Positions 24,040 to 32,800 are shown, numbered from the stretch's first letter. The stretch: DNA of 64,000 nt from G963662905 sp963662905 (GCA_963662905.2 CAXXFD010000003.1:124001-188000), one strand, 5' to 3'. A program made the numbers and translations. The notes: generated by a model from the sequence alone, not told the origin.

Positions 24040-26034
24040 ATGAAACGGACTTCACCCTATACCCCAAAACGATTTCAGCATTTTGTTGATCAGCTCAGAA
24101 AAAACAATGTTCCGCATAAGATCATCTTTTGTACACTGGGGATTATTTCAACAGCATGGTTTCTTATACGCGTCATTCCCAAGCCCAGCCGGGCTGCTTA
24201 TCCCTGCATGCAGGCAACAGCACCTTATATGTCGGCCTTTGTGTTGTGGCTTAGCGGCTTGGGAGGAGGCATTTTCTCCTATAAAAAAATGCAGGAGAGC
24301 TTTCAGCGCTCTAACTACCGCCTTGCATTTGTCTTTCTCCTGATATTTAGTTTTTCTTTTGCAGTGTGGCAATATTCGGGATCCTTAGACACACGGGCAT
24401 CGGGAAGGCAACAAGCAATAATGGCTGATTTTGAACCAAATAACCCAATTGGTGAAGCCAAAGGAATTTTTCCTGGCAGGGTATGTTGGCACTGGAACGA
24501 CAGGGCAACTAATGAAAACTGTGACAATTCATCAAATTTTAACGGCATCATCGATGAGGGGGACAATGCATGGTTTATGGCAAAAAACAACAATCCGCCT
24601 GTAATTGACAGCATGCTGAATGAATCCTTAAAAAAGTTAACGGATAAAAATGACATTAAAGCCGCATGGGATGCCATCTTTCGCTATTACAATGAAAGTC
24701 ATGGCCTGGGAGACAAAACCTATACTGATAATGAAATTATTTTCATCAAAATAAATGCCACAACAGCCTATGGTGGTGTAAGCGCTGAGCGATATTATGC
24801 AGACCTGAGCAGGAACGACAATACGGAAATCAATCCTTTTAGTGCAGAAACCAATCCCTTTCTGGTACTTGCCATGCTCCGTCAGCTCACTGAAGAAGCA
24901 GGTGTTCCACAAGACAAAATCTTTATCGGTGATCCGGCCCGCAATATTTACAAAGAGTTTTATGAATTATGGAAAGCGCAGTTTCCGGAGGTGCATTATT
25001 TGGGTAATAATCTGATAAACAATGAACTGGAGATTGAAGCTTTGGGAAGGCTTGCGGTTGCACATACGGATTCAGACCTAATAAAATACAGTGATCACGG
25101 CACAGTTATGCAGGAGGCCATTGCGGACAAACTGTTCACTGTTCTCGAAGAAATGGATTATCTGATCAATATCCCTACAATGAAGGCGCATGCATCTGCA
25201 GGCATCACACTAAACGCTAAAAATCATTTTGGCTCACTGCCCCGCACCTGGGCCATGCATGTACACCCCGGCCTGATGTCGGTCAGTGGAGATGACCCAC
25301 AGCGGCTTGGCTATGGCCTTTACAGGGTGCAAACCGATTTGATGATGCACAAATTGCTCGGTGGCAAAAACCTCCTGATGATTGTGGACGGCCTGTATCC
25401 CGGTGAAGATGCATTGGGAGTACCTGAAAAATGGGCAATGACCCCTTTTAGTAACGATTGGTGCTCCAGCCTTTTTGTCTCTCTTGATCCTGTAGCTATT
25501 GAATCGGTTTGCCATGATTTTCTCCGCAGCGAGTATAATGGGCCAACAATAGCTGAAAGCCGTCCAAACTGGCCGGGCGTTGATGATTACCTCATACAAG
25601 CTGCCGACTCATCTTACTGGCCTGAAGGAATTATTTACGATCCGGATGATGACGGAAATCTGATCGCATCACTCGGTGTGCACGAACACTGGAATAATGA
25701 ATCATCAAAAGAATACAGCCGAAACCTGGGCATAGGAGATGGCATTGAACTGATAAAAGTGCATGAGCTAATCAGCGCTGTGGAAGAGTTTCAAAAAAAA
25801 TGCTGCATTCATATCTTCCCAAATCCGGTTGACAATGCGGCCACAATCAGCAATAACTCAACTGAGCACCTTAATTATCAGATTATTGCAGAAAATGGTA
25901 AAATGCATTTTGAAGGCGAGATTAGCCCTGAATCAAAACTCACACTAAACATGAGCCATTTGGATGCAGGCCTTTATATAATCTCTGCTTCTTCATCTCA
26001 GCACCGAAGCAGCATTAAGTTTATAAAAAGATAG
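24040..26034 (+). CDS. DUF362 domain protein with N-terminal membrane segments and T9SS type A tail
   Basis: From ATG 24040 the protein has 664 residues. It begins with two or three hydrophobic segments (about residues 28-45, 65-80 and 100-118) around P-S-R-A-A-Y-P-C-M-Q. A long DUF362 region follows (about 150-560, with N-I-P-T-M-K-A-H-A-S-A-G-I-T-L and D-P-V-A-I-E-S-V). The last 75 residues (I-F-P-N-P-V-D-N to the basic C terminus) match a type A T9SS sorting domain. DUF362 proteins have no settled function. Membrane segments at the front and a secretion tail at the end are an odd pair, since T9SS cargo normally enters the periplasm through a cleaved signal. An earlier TTG at 23980 is a less likely start. 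Confidence 0.78.
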   Translation: MKRTSPYTPKRFQHFVDQLRKNNVPHKIIFCTLGIISTAWFLIRVIPKPSRAAYPCMQATAPYMSAFVLWLSGLGGGIFSYKKMQESFQRSNYRLAFVFLLIFSFSFAVWQYSGSLDTRASGRQQAIMADFEPNNPIGEAKGIFPGRVCWHWNDRATNENCDNSSNFNGIIDEGDNAWFMAKNNNPPVIDSMLNESLKKLTDKNDIKAAWDAIFRYYNESHGLGDKTYTDNEIIFIKINATTAYGGVSAERYYADLSRNDNTEINPFSAETNPFLVLAMLRQLTEEAGVPQDKIFIGDPARNIYKEFYELWKAQFPEVHYLGNNLINNELEIEALGRLAVAHTDSDLIKYSDHGTVMQEAIADKLFTVLEEMDYLINIPTMKAHASAGITLNAKNHFGSLPRTWAMHVHPGLMSVSGDDPQRLGYGLYRVQTDLMMHKLLGGKNLLMIVDGLYPGEDALGVPEKWAMTPFSNDWCSSLFVSLDPVAIESVCHDFLRSEYNGPTIAESRPNWPGVDDYLIQAADSSYWPEGIIYDPDDDGNLIASLGVHEHWNNESSKEYSRNLGIGDGIELIKVHELISAVEEFQKKCCIHIFPNPVDNAATISNNSTEHLNYQIIAENGKMHFEGEISPESKLTLNMSHLDAGLYIISASSSQHRSSIKFIKR

Positions 26035-26043
26035 AAACAAGAC

Positions 26044-26081
26044 AAAAAAAGCGCCATGAACCTCAATTCATGGCGCTTTTT
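26044..26081. terminator. Bidirectional terminator between convergent genes
   Basis: GCGCCATGAA pairs perfectly with TTCATGGCGC, with an A-run before and a T-run after, between the DUF362 gene and the minus-strand hydrolase gene. Confidence 0.88.
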
Positions 26082-26094
26082 CGCAAAATTCGCT

Positions 26095-27213
26095 CTACTG
26101 AACAGGAGTAATATTTTTAATATCCTGTTCTTTTTTCTCATCCATTTGCAGATGCACAATTTCATCGCCCATATTTGAAAAGTCAATTGCTTTCAGATCA
26201 ACTTGTCTTACCCTGCGGTTATGTTGCGTATGGAAATTGAGCGTCATATCCGTCAGGTTCCAGGCAGTTGTCCATATGGTTGATGAACGCATCAATTCAT
26301 TGTCATTGTTTTCACCAGCTCCTTCAGCTCCATCAGGGCCAAGTGGCAGCTGGAAATTATCCAGTATCCTGAAGGTTTCATACACGGCTTCCTTTGCTGT
26401 TTCCAGTGGGCGGGCAGTTTGCGACCATGCTACCGCACGGATAAAACGGGATGGGGGTGTATTATCGCCGGGCAAACCAATCATACCAGAACCTGCACCT
26501 GTAGGAGCTATTTTTATACCAGAAATATCTTTTGGCTTCACCGAAAACATTGAAAGGTTTACGAAATTCATCAGATTGGTCATATGCCAATCATAATTTG
26601 GCGCATTGGTAATTACGCCCAATGGGGCATCATGGATTTTCAAAGCTCCATCGGTATATTCAATTACGATTGATTGCCCTGAGGCATCGGTAACCATCCA
26701 ATGGGCATCTACCTCAATGCCTATTGCGTCTTCTACCACACCAACTACAATGACCTCTTCCATGCCTTTGCGCACTTCATCCGTATTGGCAAATTGTGTA
26801 AGGATATAATTAGCCACTTCCTGAGCCGAAATGGTTTTATTGGACTCTGCTTTTTCATAATTAGGGTATTTCGCAAAACCCGGATGGTAGAACATCCCCA
26901 GCGACAATCCTTTTTCGTTCATACCATCTGAGATAAAATCTTTGCCCATCATATCCAGTCCAACGACACCATATTTGGTTTTGTATTCCATGCCATTATT
27001 TCCATCAGGCGTTAAAGCCTTAAAAACAAAACCTTGCGGGATAATAGCTACCCGGGAATTAAGATCGAATGCGCCCCATTCCATACTTCGTCCATAAACA
27101 ATACCTCCATCCTTTGATTTCAGCACGATACCCGTACAAGCATCTGCCAGAGGACTCATAGCAAAAAGCAAAACAAAAAGAAAAATTACTCTGATAAACC
27201 TAAAATGTTTCAT
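26095..27213 (-). CDS. Choloylglycine hydrolase/penicillin acylase-like Ntn-hydrolase (C59 group), exported
   Basis: The 372-residue protein has a signal peptide followed by D-A-C-T-G, placing the nucleophile Cys at residue 26, the first residue after cleavage. Other expected residues are visible: R-S-M-E-W, T-N-A-P-N-Y-D-W and P-S-R-F-I-R. The family splits linear amides such as conjugated bile salts, penicillin V or acyl-homoserine lactones; which of these cannot be told here. A complete ISL3 element sits directly upstream, ending at the TAAATTTA box (27216-27223) that would be this gene's -7 element, so expression may be altered. Confidence 0.85.
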   Translation of the reverse strand: MKHFRFIRVIFLFVLLFAMSPLADACTGIVLKSKDGGIVYGRSMEWGAFDLNSRVAIIPQGFVFKALTPDGNNGMEYKTKYGVVGLDMMGKDFISDGMNEKGLSLGMFYHPGFAKYPNYEKAESNKTISAQEVANYILTQFANTDEVRKGMEEVIVVGVVEDAIGIEVDAHWMVTDASGQSIVIEYTDGALKIHDAPLGVITNAPNYDWHMTNLMNFVNLSMFSVKPKDISGIKIAPTGAGSGMIGLPGDNTPPSRFIRAVAWSQTARPLETAKEAVYETFRILDNFQLPLGPDGAEGAGENNDNELMRSSTIWTTAWNLTDMTLNFHTQHNRRVRQVDLKAIDFSNMGDEIVHLQMDEKKEQDIKNITPVQ

Positions 27214-27223
27214 GATAAATTTA

Positions 27224-27231
27224 GTTTTGAT
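27224..27231. repeat. 8-bp target site duplication, left copy
   Basis: GTTTTGAT here and at 28506-28513 flanks the ISL3 element exactly. Confidence 0.92.
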
Positions 27232-28505
27232 GGTTCTACTAGGAATTTTATGGGTAGAGGTTTAGCTCGCCATGAAAGAACAAAATTGCACTTCTGAAAT
27301 TTTCGAACCGTCTATAGCCTCTCCCGATTAGTTTTAATTCTTGTATTTTGCCATTTAACCTTTCAGCCATGGCATTGTTTAGGTTGCTTATCAAAGCATT
27401 GACCACACCGTCTATATGCTTTATCATCATAAAGGCAACTTTTGTTACTTCTTTTATATTCTTCATAAGCGCATCAGTAGCCCAGTTCCTCAGTAAGATC
27501 CTGGATTCCTGTTCATTATTATTATGTCCAAATAGGCTTTTAAAGTTTTCTTTTATGTGCCATGCTTGAGAGACCTGAAGGTTTGAAGCTTTAATCTGTT
27601 CAAACTTTTCCCTTTGCCGCTCAGTAAGGTTACATGTATTTTTAAGCAGAGCATAGCGGCTGTTTTTGAGCTCATCATGCTGCTTTGCCTCCCTGCGCCT
27701 GACCTGGTCAATACTTTTATTCAGGTATGCCACCAGATGAAATTTGTCATGCACAAGTTCTGCATTGGGAAATACCGTATTAACTGCATTGATATAGGGC
27801 TTCCACATATCAAGGCTGACTGAATTTACGGCCTTGCGCTGTTTTTCTGTGAAAGTGTTCATTAACAATGAAATTGCTGCCTGTTGATCCCGGCCTTCTG
27901 CAACATCAATAACGGCTCCACTTTTGGGGTGGCTGACAACACTGACATACTTATGTCCGCTTTTATAAGATTTTTCGTCTAGGCATAGGTGCTCAAACGG
28001 GTAGGTTTGAGTGTCCCTGCGCGACATCCCCCTTTCGGTGCAGCGATGTATGATCCTGTTTATGAGGCTAAAACTGCAATCCAGTAGTTCTGCTGTTGCT
28101 GTTTGGTTCTTAGTGGCCCGTAACAGGTCTATCGCCTTGACCTCAAAATGATAGGTGTGGCGGTCGTGCTTGGCAGACCAGTCCAGCCTTATCTGTTTTA
28201 CTTTGCCGTCTTTGCCCTTTATACGGGGAATCCTGCAGCGCACATAGGTTTTGTACTGCAATACATCCAAATGGCGCCATTCCCGCATTTCACTATGGTC
28301 ATACAAGGGAGCAGGTTCCATGCTGTCCGGATCATAATATGCCTTGCCTATGTATTTTAAATCCAAATATACAATGTTGTCCTTGCTGTCAACTTCTATG
28401 TCTATTACCATCCAATCATCCCCGAAATCCAGTATCAGGTTGAAAAATTCTTTTGCTAATATCATGGTGCAAAGTTAAGCCTTCCACGAAATTCCTAGTA
28501 GAACC
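27232..28505 (-). mobile_element. Complete ISL3-family insertion sequence, 1274 bp
   Basis: The ends GGTTCTACTAGGAATTT and its inverse form a perfect 17-base terminal repeat. Exact 8-base duplications of GTTTTGAT lie on both sides, the length expected for ISL3. The single transposase frame is intact. Identical ends and duplications point to a recent insertion. It landed between the start region of the C59 hydrolase and its upstream promoter sequence. Confidence 0.95.
27248..28465 (-). CDS. ISL3-family transposase
   Basis: The 405-residue protein carries an N-terminal helix-turn-helix-like region (about 115-150) and the DDE core: L-C-L-D-E-K-S-Y, then S-L-D-M-W-K-P-Y, and a late N-N-A-M-A-E-R-L-N-G-K-I containing the Glu. 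These are the hallmarks of ISL3 transposases. The frame is complete and fills almost the whole element, so it could be active. Confidence 0.95.
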   Translation of the reverse strand: MILAKEFFNLILDFGDDWMVIDIEVDSKDNIVYLDLKYIGKAYYDPDSMEPAPLYDHSEMREWRHLDVLQYKTYVRCRIPRIKGKDGKVKQIRLDWSAKHDRHTYHFEVKAIDLLRATKNQTATAELLDCSFSLINRIIHRCTERGMSRRDTQTYPFEHLCLDEKSYKSGHKYVSVVSHPKSGAVIDVAEGRDQQAAISLLMNTFTEKQRKAVNSVSLDMWKPYINAVNTVFPNAELVHDKFHLVAYLNKSIDQVRRREAKQHDELKNSRYALLKNTCNLTERQREKFEQIKASNLQVSQAWHIKENFKSLFGHNNNEQESRILLRNWATDALMKNIKEVTKVAFMMIKHIDGVVNALISNLNNAMAERLNGKIQELKLIGRGYRRFENFRSAILFFHGELNLYP

Positions 28506-28513
28506 GTTTTGAT
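28506..28513. repeat. 8-bp target site duplication, right copy
   Basis: GTTTTGAT, identical to 27224-27231. Joining the two flanks at one copy rebuilds an uninterrupted upstream region for the C59 hydrolase gene. Confidence 0.92.
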
Positions 28514-28630
28514 TATGTTTTGAAAAACGAACTTTTGTGAGTTTTAAAATACAAACATACAGATATACACCCAAAAAAGGAAAGGTAAATGTAAAATACA
28601 GAAGAAATTTTAGATTCTGATCCCAAAATC

Positions 28631-29104
28631 CTAATGCGGCACAGCTAAACTCAAATGCAATTGCATAAATTGAAGCTTTCCGCCTTCTGATTTCCGAATA
28701 AGCCCTGAAAACGGAATACCATCCATAGACCCATCAAAACCTTCGGATTCATAATCAAAAGAAAGCATAGCAGAAAACCAGAGCAGAGCGTCCGATTTTT
28801 CTACGATATAAATTTGAAGTTCATCCAAATGAAATTCCGGTTGTTGATAATGCCTGTAAAATGCATCGAGTACCACTTTTAGCGAAGAATGATCCTTGCG
28901 TCCAAATCCCGGCATTATCAAAACCGAGGAAGAATCAGGAACAAACATCGCCTCAATGGCTCCTGAATGTCCCTGATTTATTTCATTTAGAAAATTTTCA
29001 ATAAAATTCTGTGCATCCAACTTTATTAGAGCGGTATCCACTTTTGGTGTACAGGCGGTAAGGAGCAGAAAAACCAGCAGTCCGCTCAGAGATAAATTGC
29101 GCAT
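28631..29104 (-). CDS. SnoaL/NTF2-like lipoprotein
   Basis: The 157-residue protein begins with a lipoprotein signal ending L-L-T-A-C-T. The rest has the size and pattern of an NTF2/SnoaL-like fold (alpha-beta cone): a helix with I-E-N-F-L-N-E-I-N, then F-V-P-D-S-S and a string of beta strands ending at L-H-L-S-L-A. Such domains serve as enzymes or binding units, and nothing here tells which. The gene lies 9 bases after the small membrane-like ORF, so it may be cotranscribed with the SQR-like gene. Confidence 0.65.
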   Translation of the reverse strand: MRNLSLSGLLVFLLLTACTPKVDTALIKLDAQNFIENFLNEINQGHSGAIEAMFVPDSSSVLIMPGFGRKDHSSLKVVLDAFYRHYQQPEFHLDELQIYIVEKSDALLWFSAMLSFDYESEGFDGSMDGIPFSGLIRKSEGGKLQFMQLHLSLAVPH

Positions 29105-29113
29105 ATTATTGGT

Positions 29114-29287
29114 TTATGAGTGTCCACCCACAACAATACGCATAATTTTTATATTGAGCACTACAAAGCGGTAAAATTGCCAAATCCATAAGCGGCGCCA
29201 AATCTTTGTAGAATTGGTTGGCATGGGCGGATAAGCTTCTTCATAATAAGCCCTTGCCTTAGTGTCGTGATGGGTAATTTTGTCCAT
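29114..29287 (-). CDS. Small 57-residue protein of unknown function next to the SQR-like gene
   Basis: I do not recognise this product. From ATG 29287 it has 57 residues: a polar first half with M-D-K-I-T-H-H-D and E-E-A-Y-P-P-M-P, then a basic-aromatic stretch (K-I-W-R-R-L-W-I-W-Q-F-Y-R-F) and a hydrophobic tail ending G-G-H-S. The last part could lie in or on the membrane. It starts 32 bases after the SQR-like gene, and a longer frame from 29338 would overlap that gene. A partner role for the flavoprotein is inferred from position only. Confidence 0.5.
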   Translation of the reverse strand: MDKITHHDTKARAYYEEAYPPMPTNSTKIWRRLWIWQFYRFVVLNIKIMRIVVGGHS

Positions 29288-29319
29288 TTTATATTTTTTT
29301 GTTGATGATTCAAATTTTA

Positions 29320-30777
29320 TTATTCGGGAAGCAGCCACCAGAACGGATAGCCTTTAGCTTTGTGCAGGAACATATAGTGCATGAACCACTTGGCCCAATG
29401 TCCAGCGAGACCGGCTTCGCCCATAGTATAATTCAGGTTGCGGCCCCACTCGGGATATTTGTCCCAATCGGGAACGATGGGATAAACAGTCATTGTTGCA
29501 GCATTTCCTTTTGCCAGACCGTAGCCTGCTGAAACAATACAAGCAGCGCCCATTTTGCCCATAGAAGCACGGTGTTTGAAATCAGTGCGCCCTTTTTTGA
29601 TCCAGTTCACGATATTCAATGCCACAACTTTTCCTGCAACTCCCGAAGGCATTCCTGTACGTGGAGGTGCCGGAAAAATCGGGTTGCCGTTTTTGCTGGT
29701 CATCGGTTTTGAGATAGAATGCGGTGGAGCAAAAGCGATGCCCGGTGCAAAAATATTTCCGTAGGTCGGGTTTTGATAAGTTTCGGGCCAGTCTGAAGCT
29801 TTCCAGTCTTCGAAAGACTTTTTCGTATAATCGGCATCTACTTTCATAAAGCCATTCGGAGCAAAAAGCACATCGGTTATATCCTCATCGTTTTTGCCAA
29901 AGGCTTTGATTCCTGCGCCGGCAAATCCCGGAATTAACATTGAAAAATCGAAAGGCTCTGTTTTGTATTCACCATCAAGTGTTTCGTAATGAACCAGATT
30001 AGGTTCTACTTTGGTGACGCCGGCACGTTTTATCCAGTTGATGCCGTATTCGATAAACATAGATTCAGCAACCACTTTGGTACTGACCACATAGCCACCA
30101 CGCTTAATGAAAGCACCTCCCATTCCGAAATCGCCCAGTTCAAATTCATTGGTAATCCACGTGATATCGGCAAGATGATCGAGTTTTCGTTTTTTCAGTT
30201 CAAAAGCAACATTCAAAATATACTCAAAAGCAGCACCCTGGCAAGTTGCCATTGGATGGCCGGTTCCAATAAGGATACGCTGGCGTTCACCATTTTCAAG
30301 CTTTTTGATCACTTTCTGGAATTCTTCCCAGGCTTCAGCGGCATGGCTGTATGCACAAACGGAAACCGTATTGCCGCCCGGTCCCATGCCCGGTGTTGCT
30401 TCGAAATTCAGTTTTGGCCCGGTTGCATTGACCAGAAAATCATAATCAATATCCTCGTTTTGGCCTTTGCGCTCATCGGCAACATACTCAATACGTACAA
30501 AAGGCCTTTCAGAAGCTGAATTCCCTTCCGGATGAATGGAAACTGCTTTCGCCTGACGATAGTCGATTTTCCAGCGATCATAAACCTTCTTCAGTTTAAA
30601 ACGCACCTGATCAACCGTCATTTTGCCCACTCCCACCCATATATTGGACGGAATCCACTGATAATAGGAATTGGGGCTGACAACCACAACTTCGTGTTTT
30701 TTGCCCAGCTTTTTCTTGATAAAGGCCGCGGCCGTATGTCCGGCAATGCCGGCTCCGAGTACAACAACTTTTGCCAT
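29320..30777 (-). CDS. FAD-dependent pyridine-nucleotide-disulfide family oxidoreductase, sulfide:quinone oxidoreductase-like
   Basis: The 485-residue protein starts with an FAD-binding V-V-L-G-A-G-I-A-G-H. It has A-T-G-P-K-L-N-F, a Cys in M-A-T-C-Q-G-A-A-F-E-Y, and a second in G-A-A-C-I-V-S-A-G near the C terminus, positions where SQR uses a redox Cys pair. The aromatic C terminus (W-A-K-W-F-M-H-Y-M-F to F-W-W-L-L-P-E) looks like a membrane-surface anchor. It would pass electrons from sulfide or a related donor to quinone. Sulfide as the substrate is likely but not proven, since distant SQR homologues do other reactions. A perfect operator-like palindrome lies 84 bases upstream of the start. 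Confidence 0.75.
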   Translation of the reverse strand: MAKVVVLGAGIAGHTAAAFIKKKLGKKHEVVVVSPNSYYQWIPSNIWVGVGKMTVDQVRFKLKKVYDRWKIDYRQAKAVSIHPEGNSASERPFVRIEYVADERKGQNEDIDYDFLVNATGPKLNFEATPGMGPGGNTVSVCAYSHAAEAWEEFQKVIKKLENGERQRILIGTGHPMATCQGAAFEYILNVAFELKKRKLDHLADITWITNEFELGDFGMGGAFIKRGGYVVSTKVVAESMFIEYGINWIKRAGVTKVEPNLVHYETLDGEYKTEPFDFSMLIPGFAGAGIKAFGKNDEDITDVLFAPNGFMKVDADYTKKSFEDWKASDWPETYQNPTYGNIFAPGIAFAPPHSISKPMTSKNGNPIFPAPPRTGMPSGVAGKVVALNIVNWIKKGRTDFKHRASMGKMGAACIVSAGYGLAKGNAATMTVYPIVPDWDKYPEWGRNLNYTMGEAGLAGHWAKWFMHYMFLHKAKGYPFWWLLPE

Positions 30778-30860
30778 GTTTTATATCATTTAGTTTTCTG
30801 AATTTCGGTGCTTTATGGAAATCACTTCATATCTACATTCAAAACTATATAAATGTTCAC

Positions 30861-30880
30861 AATGTTATTTCGATAACATT
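30861..30880. promoter_or_regulatory. Perfect palindrome upstream of the SQR-like gene, operator candidate
   Basis: AATGTTAT-TTCG-ATAACATT has two exact 8-base arms. It lies in the gap between the response regulator stop and the SQR-like start, upstream of the minus-strand gene. The form suits a dimeric ArsR- or Crp/Fnr-type regulator. No T-run follows, so a terminator is less likely. Confidence 0.5.
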
Positions 30881-30903
30881 ACAAAACATTCATTAACAAC
30901 TAA

Positions 30904-31311
30904 TTAACAATTCAAAACTTTTTTAAGGACTAAGGATAATTCATAGGGTTTAAAGGGCTTGCACAGATAATCATCAATGCCGGCCTCAAAATATCTTTGA
31001 CGGCTTTCTTTGCGCGAATAAGTCGTAACGGCAATAATCGGCACACGGCCTTCGGTCGCTTTTTCTTTTTGTCGAATGATTCGGATAGCTTCTTCTCCGG
31101 TCATTTCAGGCATCAGAATATCCATCAGGATTACATCGAATTTTTGTTTCTCAAAGGCTTCAACTGCTTCTCTGCCGTTATTTGCCAGGCTGACTTTGTA
31201 CCCAAAGTGCTTCAGGATGTTCAGGGTGAGTTTACGGTTTACATCATTATCTTCCGCTAGCAGTACATGCAATTGATCAATAGGGGAATCAGTCGTGTTG
31301 GTCATGCGCAT
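30904..31311 (-). CDS. Single-domain response regulator
   Basis: From ATG 31311 the protein has 135 residues, only a receiver domain: acidic pair A-E-D-N-D, phosphoacceptor Asp 64 in V-I-L-M-D-I-L-M-P, a Thr in A-V-T-T-Y and Lys in C-K-P-F-K-P. There is no output domain, as in CheY-like or phosphorelay receivers. The E-D-N-D-V-N-R sequence resembles receivers of hybrid kinases. A longer frame starts at a TTG (31371) and is not needed. The partner kinase is unknown; the soluble kinase at 33603-34820 is a candidate. Confidence 0.88.
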   Translation of the reverse strand: MRMTNTTDSPIDQLHVLLAEDNDVNRKLTLNILKHFGYKVSLANNGREAVEAFEKQKFDVILMDILMPEMTGEEAIRIIRQKEKATEGRVPIIAVTTYSRKESRQRYFEAGIDDYLCKPFKPYELSLVLKKVLNC

Positions 31312-31429
31312 CTGGTTTTTAAAAGTACCACAATTTACAAAAAAATCCGGAACATGGAAATCCTTAAGCAAAAAGCCGAATAAAATTATCCACTGGAGTA
31401 AGCAAGCTTTTCAATATCCCAAAAATGAG

Positions 31430-31437
31430 TAAATTTG
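31430..31437 (+). promoter_or_regulatory. -7 box of the Rpn-like nuclease gene
   Basis: TAAATTTG fits TAnnTTTG and lies 18 bases before ATG 31455. No clear -33 TTG was found. Its position argues against the earlier ATG at 31425. Confidence 0.45.
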
Positions 31438-31454
31438 TTTTAAAATTTCATTTT

Positions 31455-32327
31455 ATGGGCAACAGGAATTTAATACGGTTTGATTGGGCAATTAAAAGGC
31501 TATTAAGAAATAAGGCTGATTTTACTGTCCTTGAAGGTTTCCTTAGCGAACTACTTAAAGAAAACATCAGCATTGATTCTGTTCTTGAAAGTGAAAGCAA
31601 TCAAAAGTTTAGTCGTGATAAATTTAACAGGGTTGATATACTTGTAAAAAACTCAAAAGGAGAAATTGCAATTATTGAAATCCAAAATGAAAATGAATAC
31701 GACTATTTCCACAGAATGGCCTATGGTACATCCAAAGTAATTACTGAATATATTGCTGTTGGCGAACCTTATAAAAATATTAAAAAGGTTTACTCCATCA
31801 ATATTGTTTATTTTGACTTAGGACAAGGAGCGGATTATATTTACCATGGTAAAACAGATTTTATTGGCATACATAAATCCGATAAACTTAAATTATCAAC
31901 GAAACAAAGCGAGCTGCTGGGCGGTAAAACAGAACCCTATCAGGTATATCCCGAATACTATGTAATAAAAGTTAACAACTTTGATGATGTTGCCAAAGAC
32001 ACTCTTGACGAATGGATTTATTATCTGAAAAACAACGAAATAAAAGAAAATTTTAGTGCAAAGGGGATTGAAGAAGCAAAAGAAAGGTGGCGCGTTGACA
32101 ATCTGCCTGAAGATGAGCGAATAAGTTATCTTAAGCATATTGACAATCTGCATTACAGTGCAAGTATGAGCTGGTCGGTGAACATTGATGCGGAAGAAAA
32201 AATACGGACAGAAGAACGAATAAAAGAAAAATCTCTTATCGCTAAAAGGTTGAAAATCAAAAAAATTGATATTAAAACTATAGCAGAAATCACCGGATTA
32301 AGTGAAGATGAAATTGAGAGCCTTTAA
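31455..32327 (+). CDS. Rpn/PD-(D/E)XK nuclease-family protein
   Basis: From ATG 31455 the protein has 290 residues. The start (R-F-D-W-A-I-K-R-L-L) and the nuclease core R-V-D-I-L-V followed by I-A-I-I-E-I-Q-N-E match the Rpn family of recombination-promoting nucleases, with Asp, Glu and Gln as the metal-site residues. The C terminus is charged and helical, ending in a short helix-turn-helix-like I-K-T-I-A-E-I-T-G-L-S. These genes are often called transposases but have no transposon ends; none are seen here. It may act in DNA exchange or defence. Confidence 0.83.
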   Translation: MGNRNLIRFDWAIKRLLRNKADFTVLEGFLSELLKENISIDSVLESESNQKFSRDKFNRVDILVKNSKGEIAIIEIQNENEYDYFHRMAYGTSKVITEYIAVGEPYKNIKKVYSINIVYFDLGQGADYIYHGKTDFIGIHKSDKLKLSTKQSELLGGKTEPYQVYPEYYVIKVNNFDDVAKDTLDEWIYYLKNNEIKENFSAKGIEEAKERWRVDNLPEDERISYLKHIDNLHYSASMSWSVNIDAEEKIRTEERIKEKSLIAKRLKIKKIDIKTIAEITGLSEDEIESL

Positions 32328-32369
32328 TGGTGAATGGTTAATGGTGAATGGTGAATGGTGAATGGTTAT
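32326..32369. repeat. Short ATGGTGA/ATGGTTA direct repeats
   Basis: About five head-to-tail copies of a 7-base TGAATGG-like unit directly follow the Rpn-like gene. Inverted relatives lie on the other side of the next gene at 32804-32860. Confidence 0.7.
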
Positions 32370-32446
32370 TGATTGTCCGATCCTAAAATAGGTTGCACTT
32401 ATTTATTTTTTGAGTATTTTGGCTTTGAATACAAAACAGTTAAGGT

Positions 32447-32800
32447 ATGAGGGAAAATATCGTGAAATCAAAGAGTTTTGGTTTTGCAGTTAAAACCGTT
32501 AATTTGTATAAGTATCTGTGCAATGACAAAAAAGAATTTGTTTTATCGAAGCAATTGCTGCGCTCCGGCACTGCCGTAGGAGCATTGGTTCGTGAGGCTG
32601 AACATGCAGAAAGCAGGGCTGACTTTATTCACAAAATGGCTATCGCACAAAAAGAATGCAATGAGTCAATTTATTGGATTGAACTTATAAAAGAAACATT
32701 ATACATTGATAATCAGAAATTTGAAGAAATAAACACCGATGCAGTTGAAATTTTAAAACTTATCACAAGCATTATAAAAAGCACGAAACGAAATCTTTAA
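32447..32800 (+). CDS. Four-helix-bundle protein (S23/rRNA intervening-sequence protein family)
   Basis: The 117-residue all-helical protein shows the family pattern: K-S-F-G-F-A-V-K, L-L-R-S-G-T-A-V-G-A-L-V-R-E-A, then A-Q-K-E-C-N-E-S-I-Y-W-I-E-L. Family members were first found in intervening sequences of 23S rRNA genes, and related bundles serve as accessory proteins of diversity-generating retroelements. No rRNA or reverse transcriptase is present here. The gene is bounded by ATGGTTA-type repeats pointing inward on both sides, suggesting a small movable cassette. Function is unknown. Confidence 0.85.
   Translation: MRENIVKSKSFGFAVKTVNLYKYLCNDKKEFVLSKQLLRSGTAVGALVREAEHAESRADFIHKMAIAQKECNESIYWIELIKETLYIDNQKFEEINTDAVEILKLITSIIKSTKRNL

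Noticed and set aside
31455..32327. True transposase call for the Rpn-like gene
   Set aside because: There are no terminal inverted repeats or target duplications around it, and the core is of PD-(D/E)XK nuclease type.
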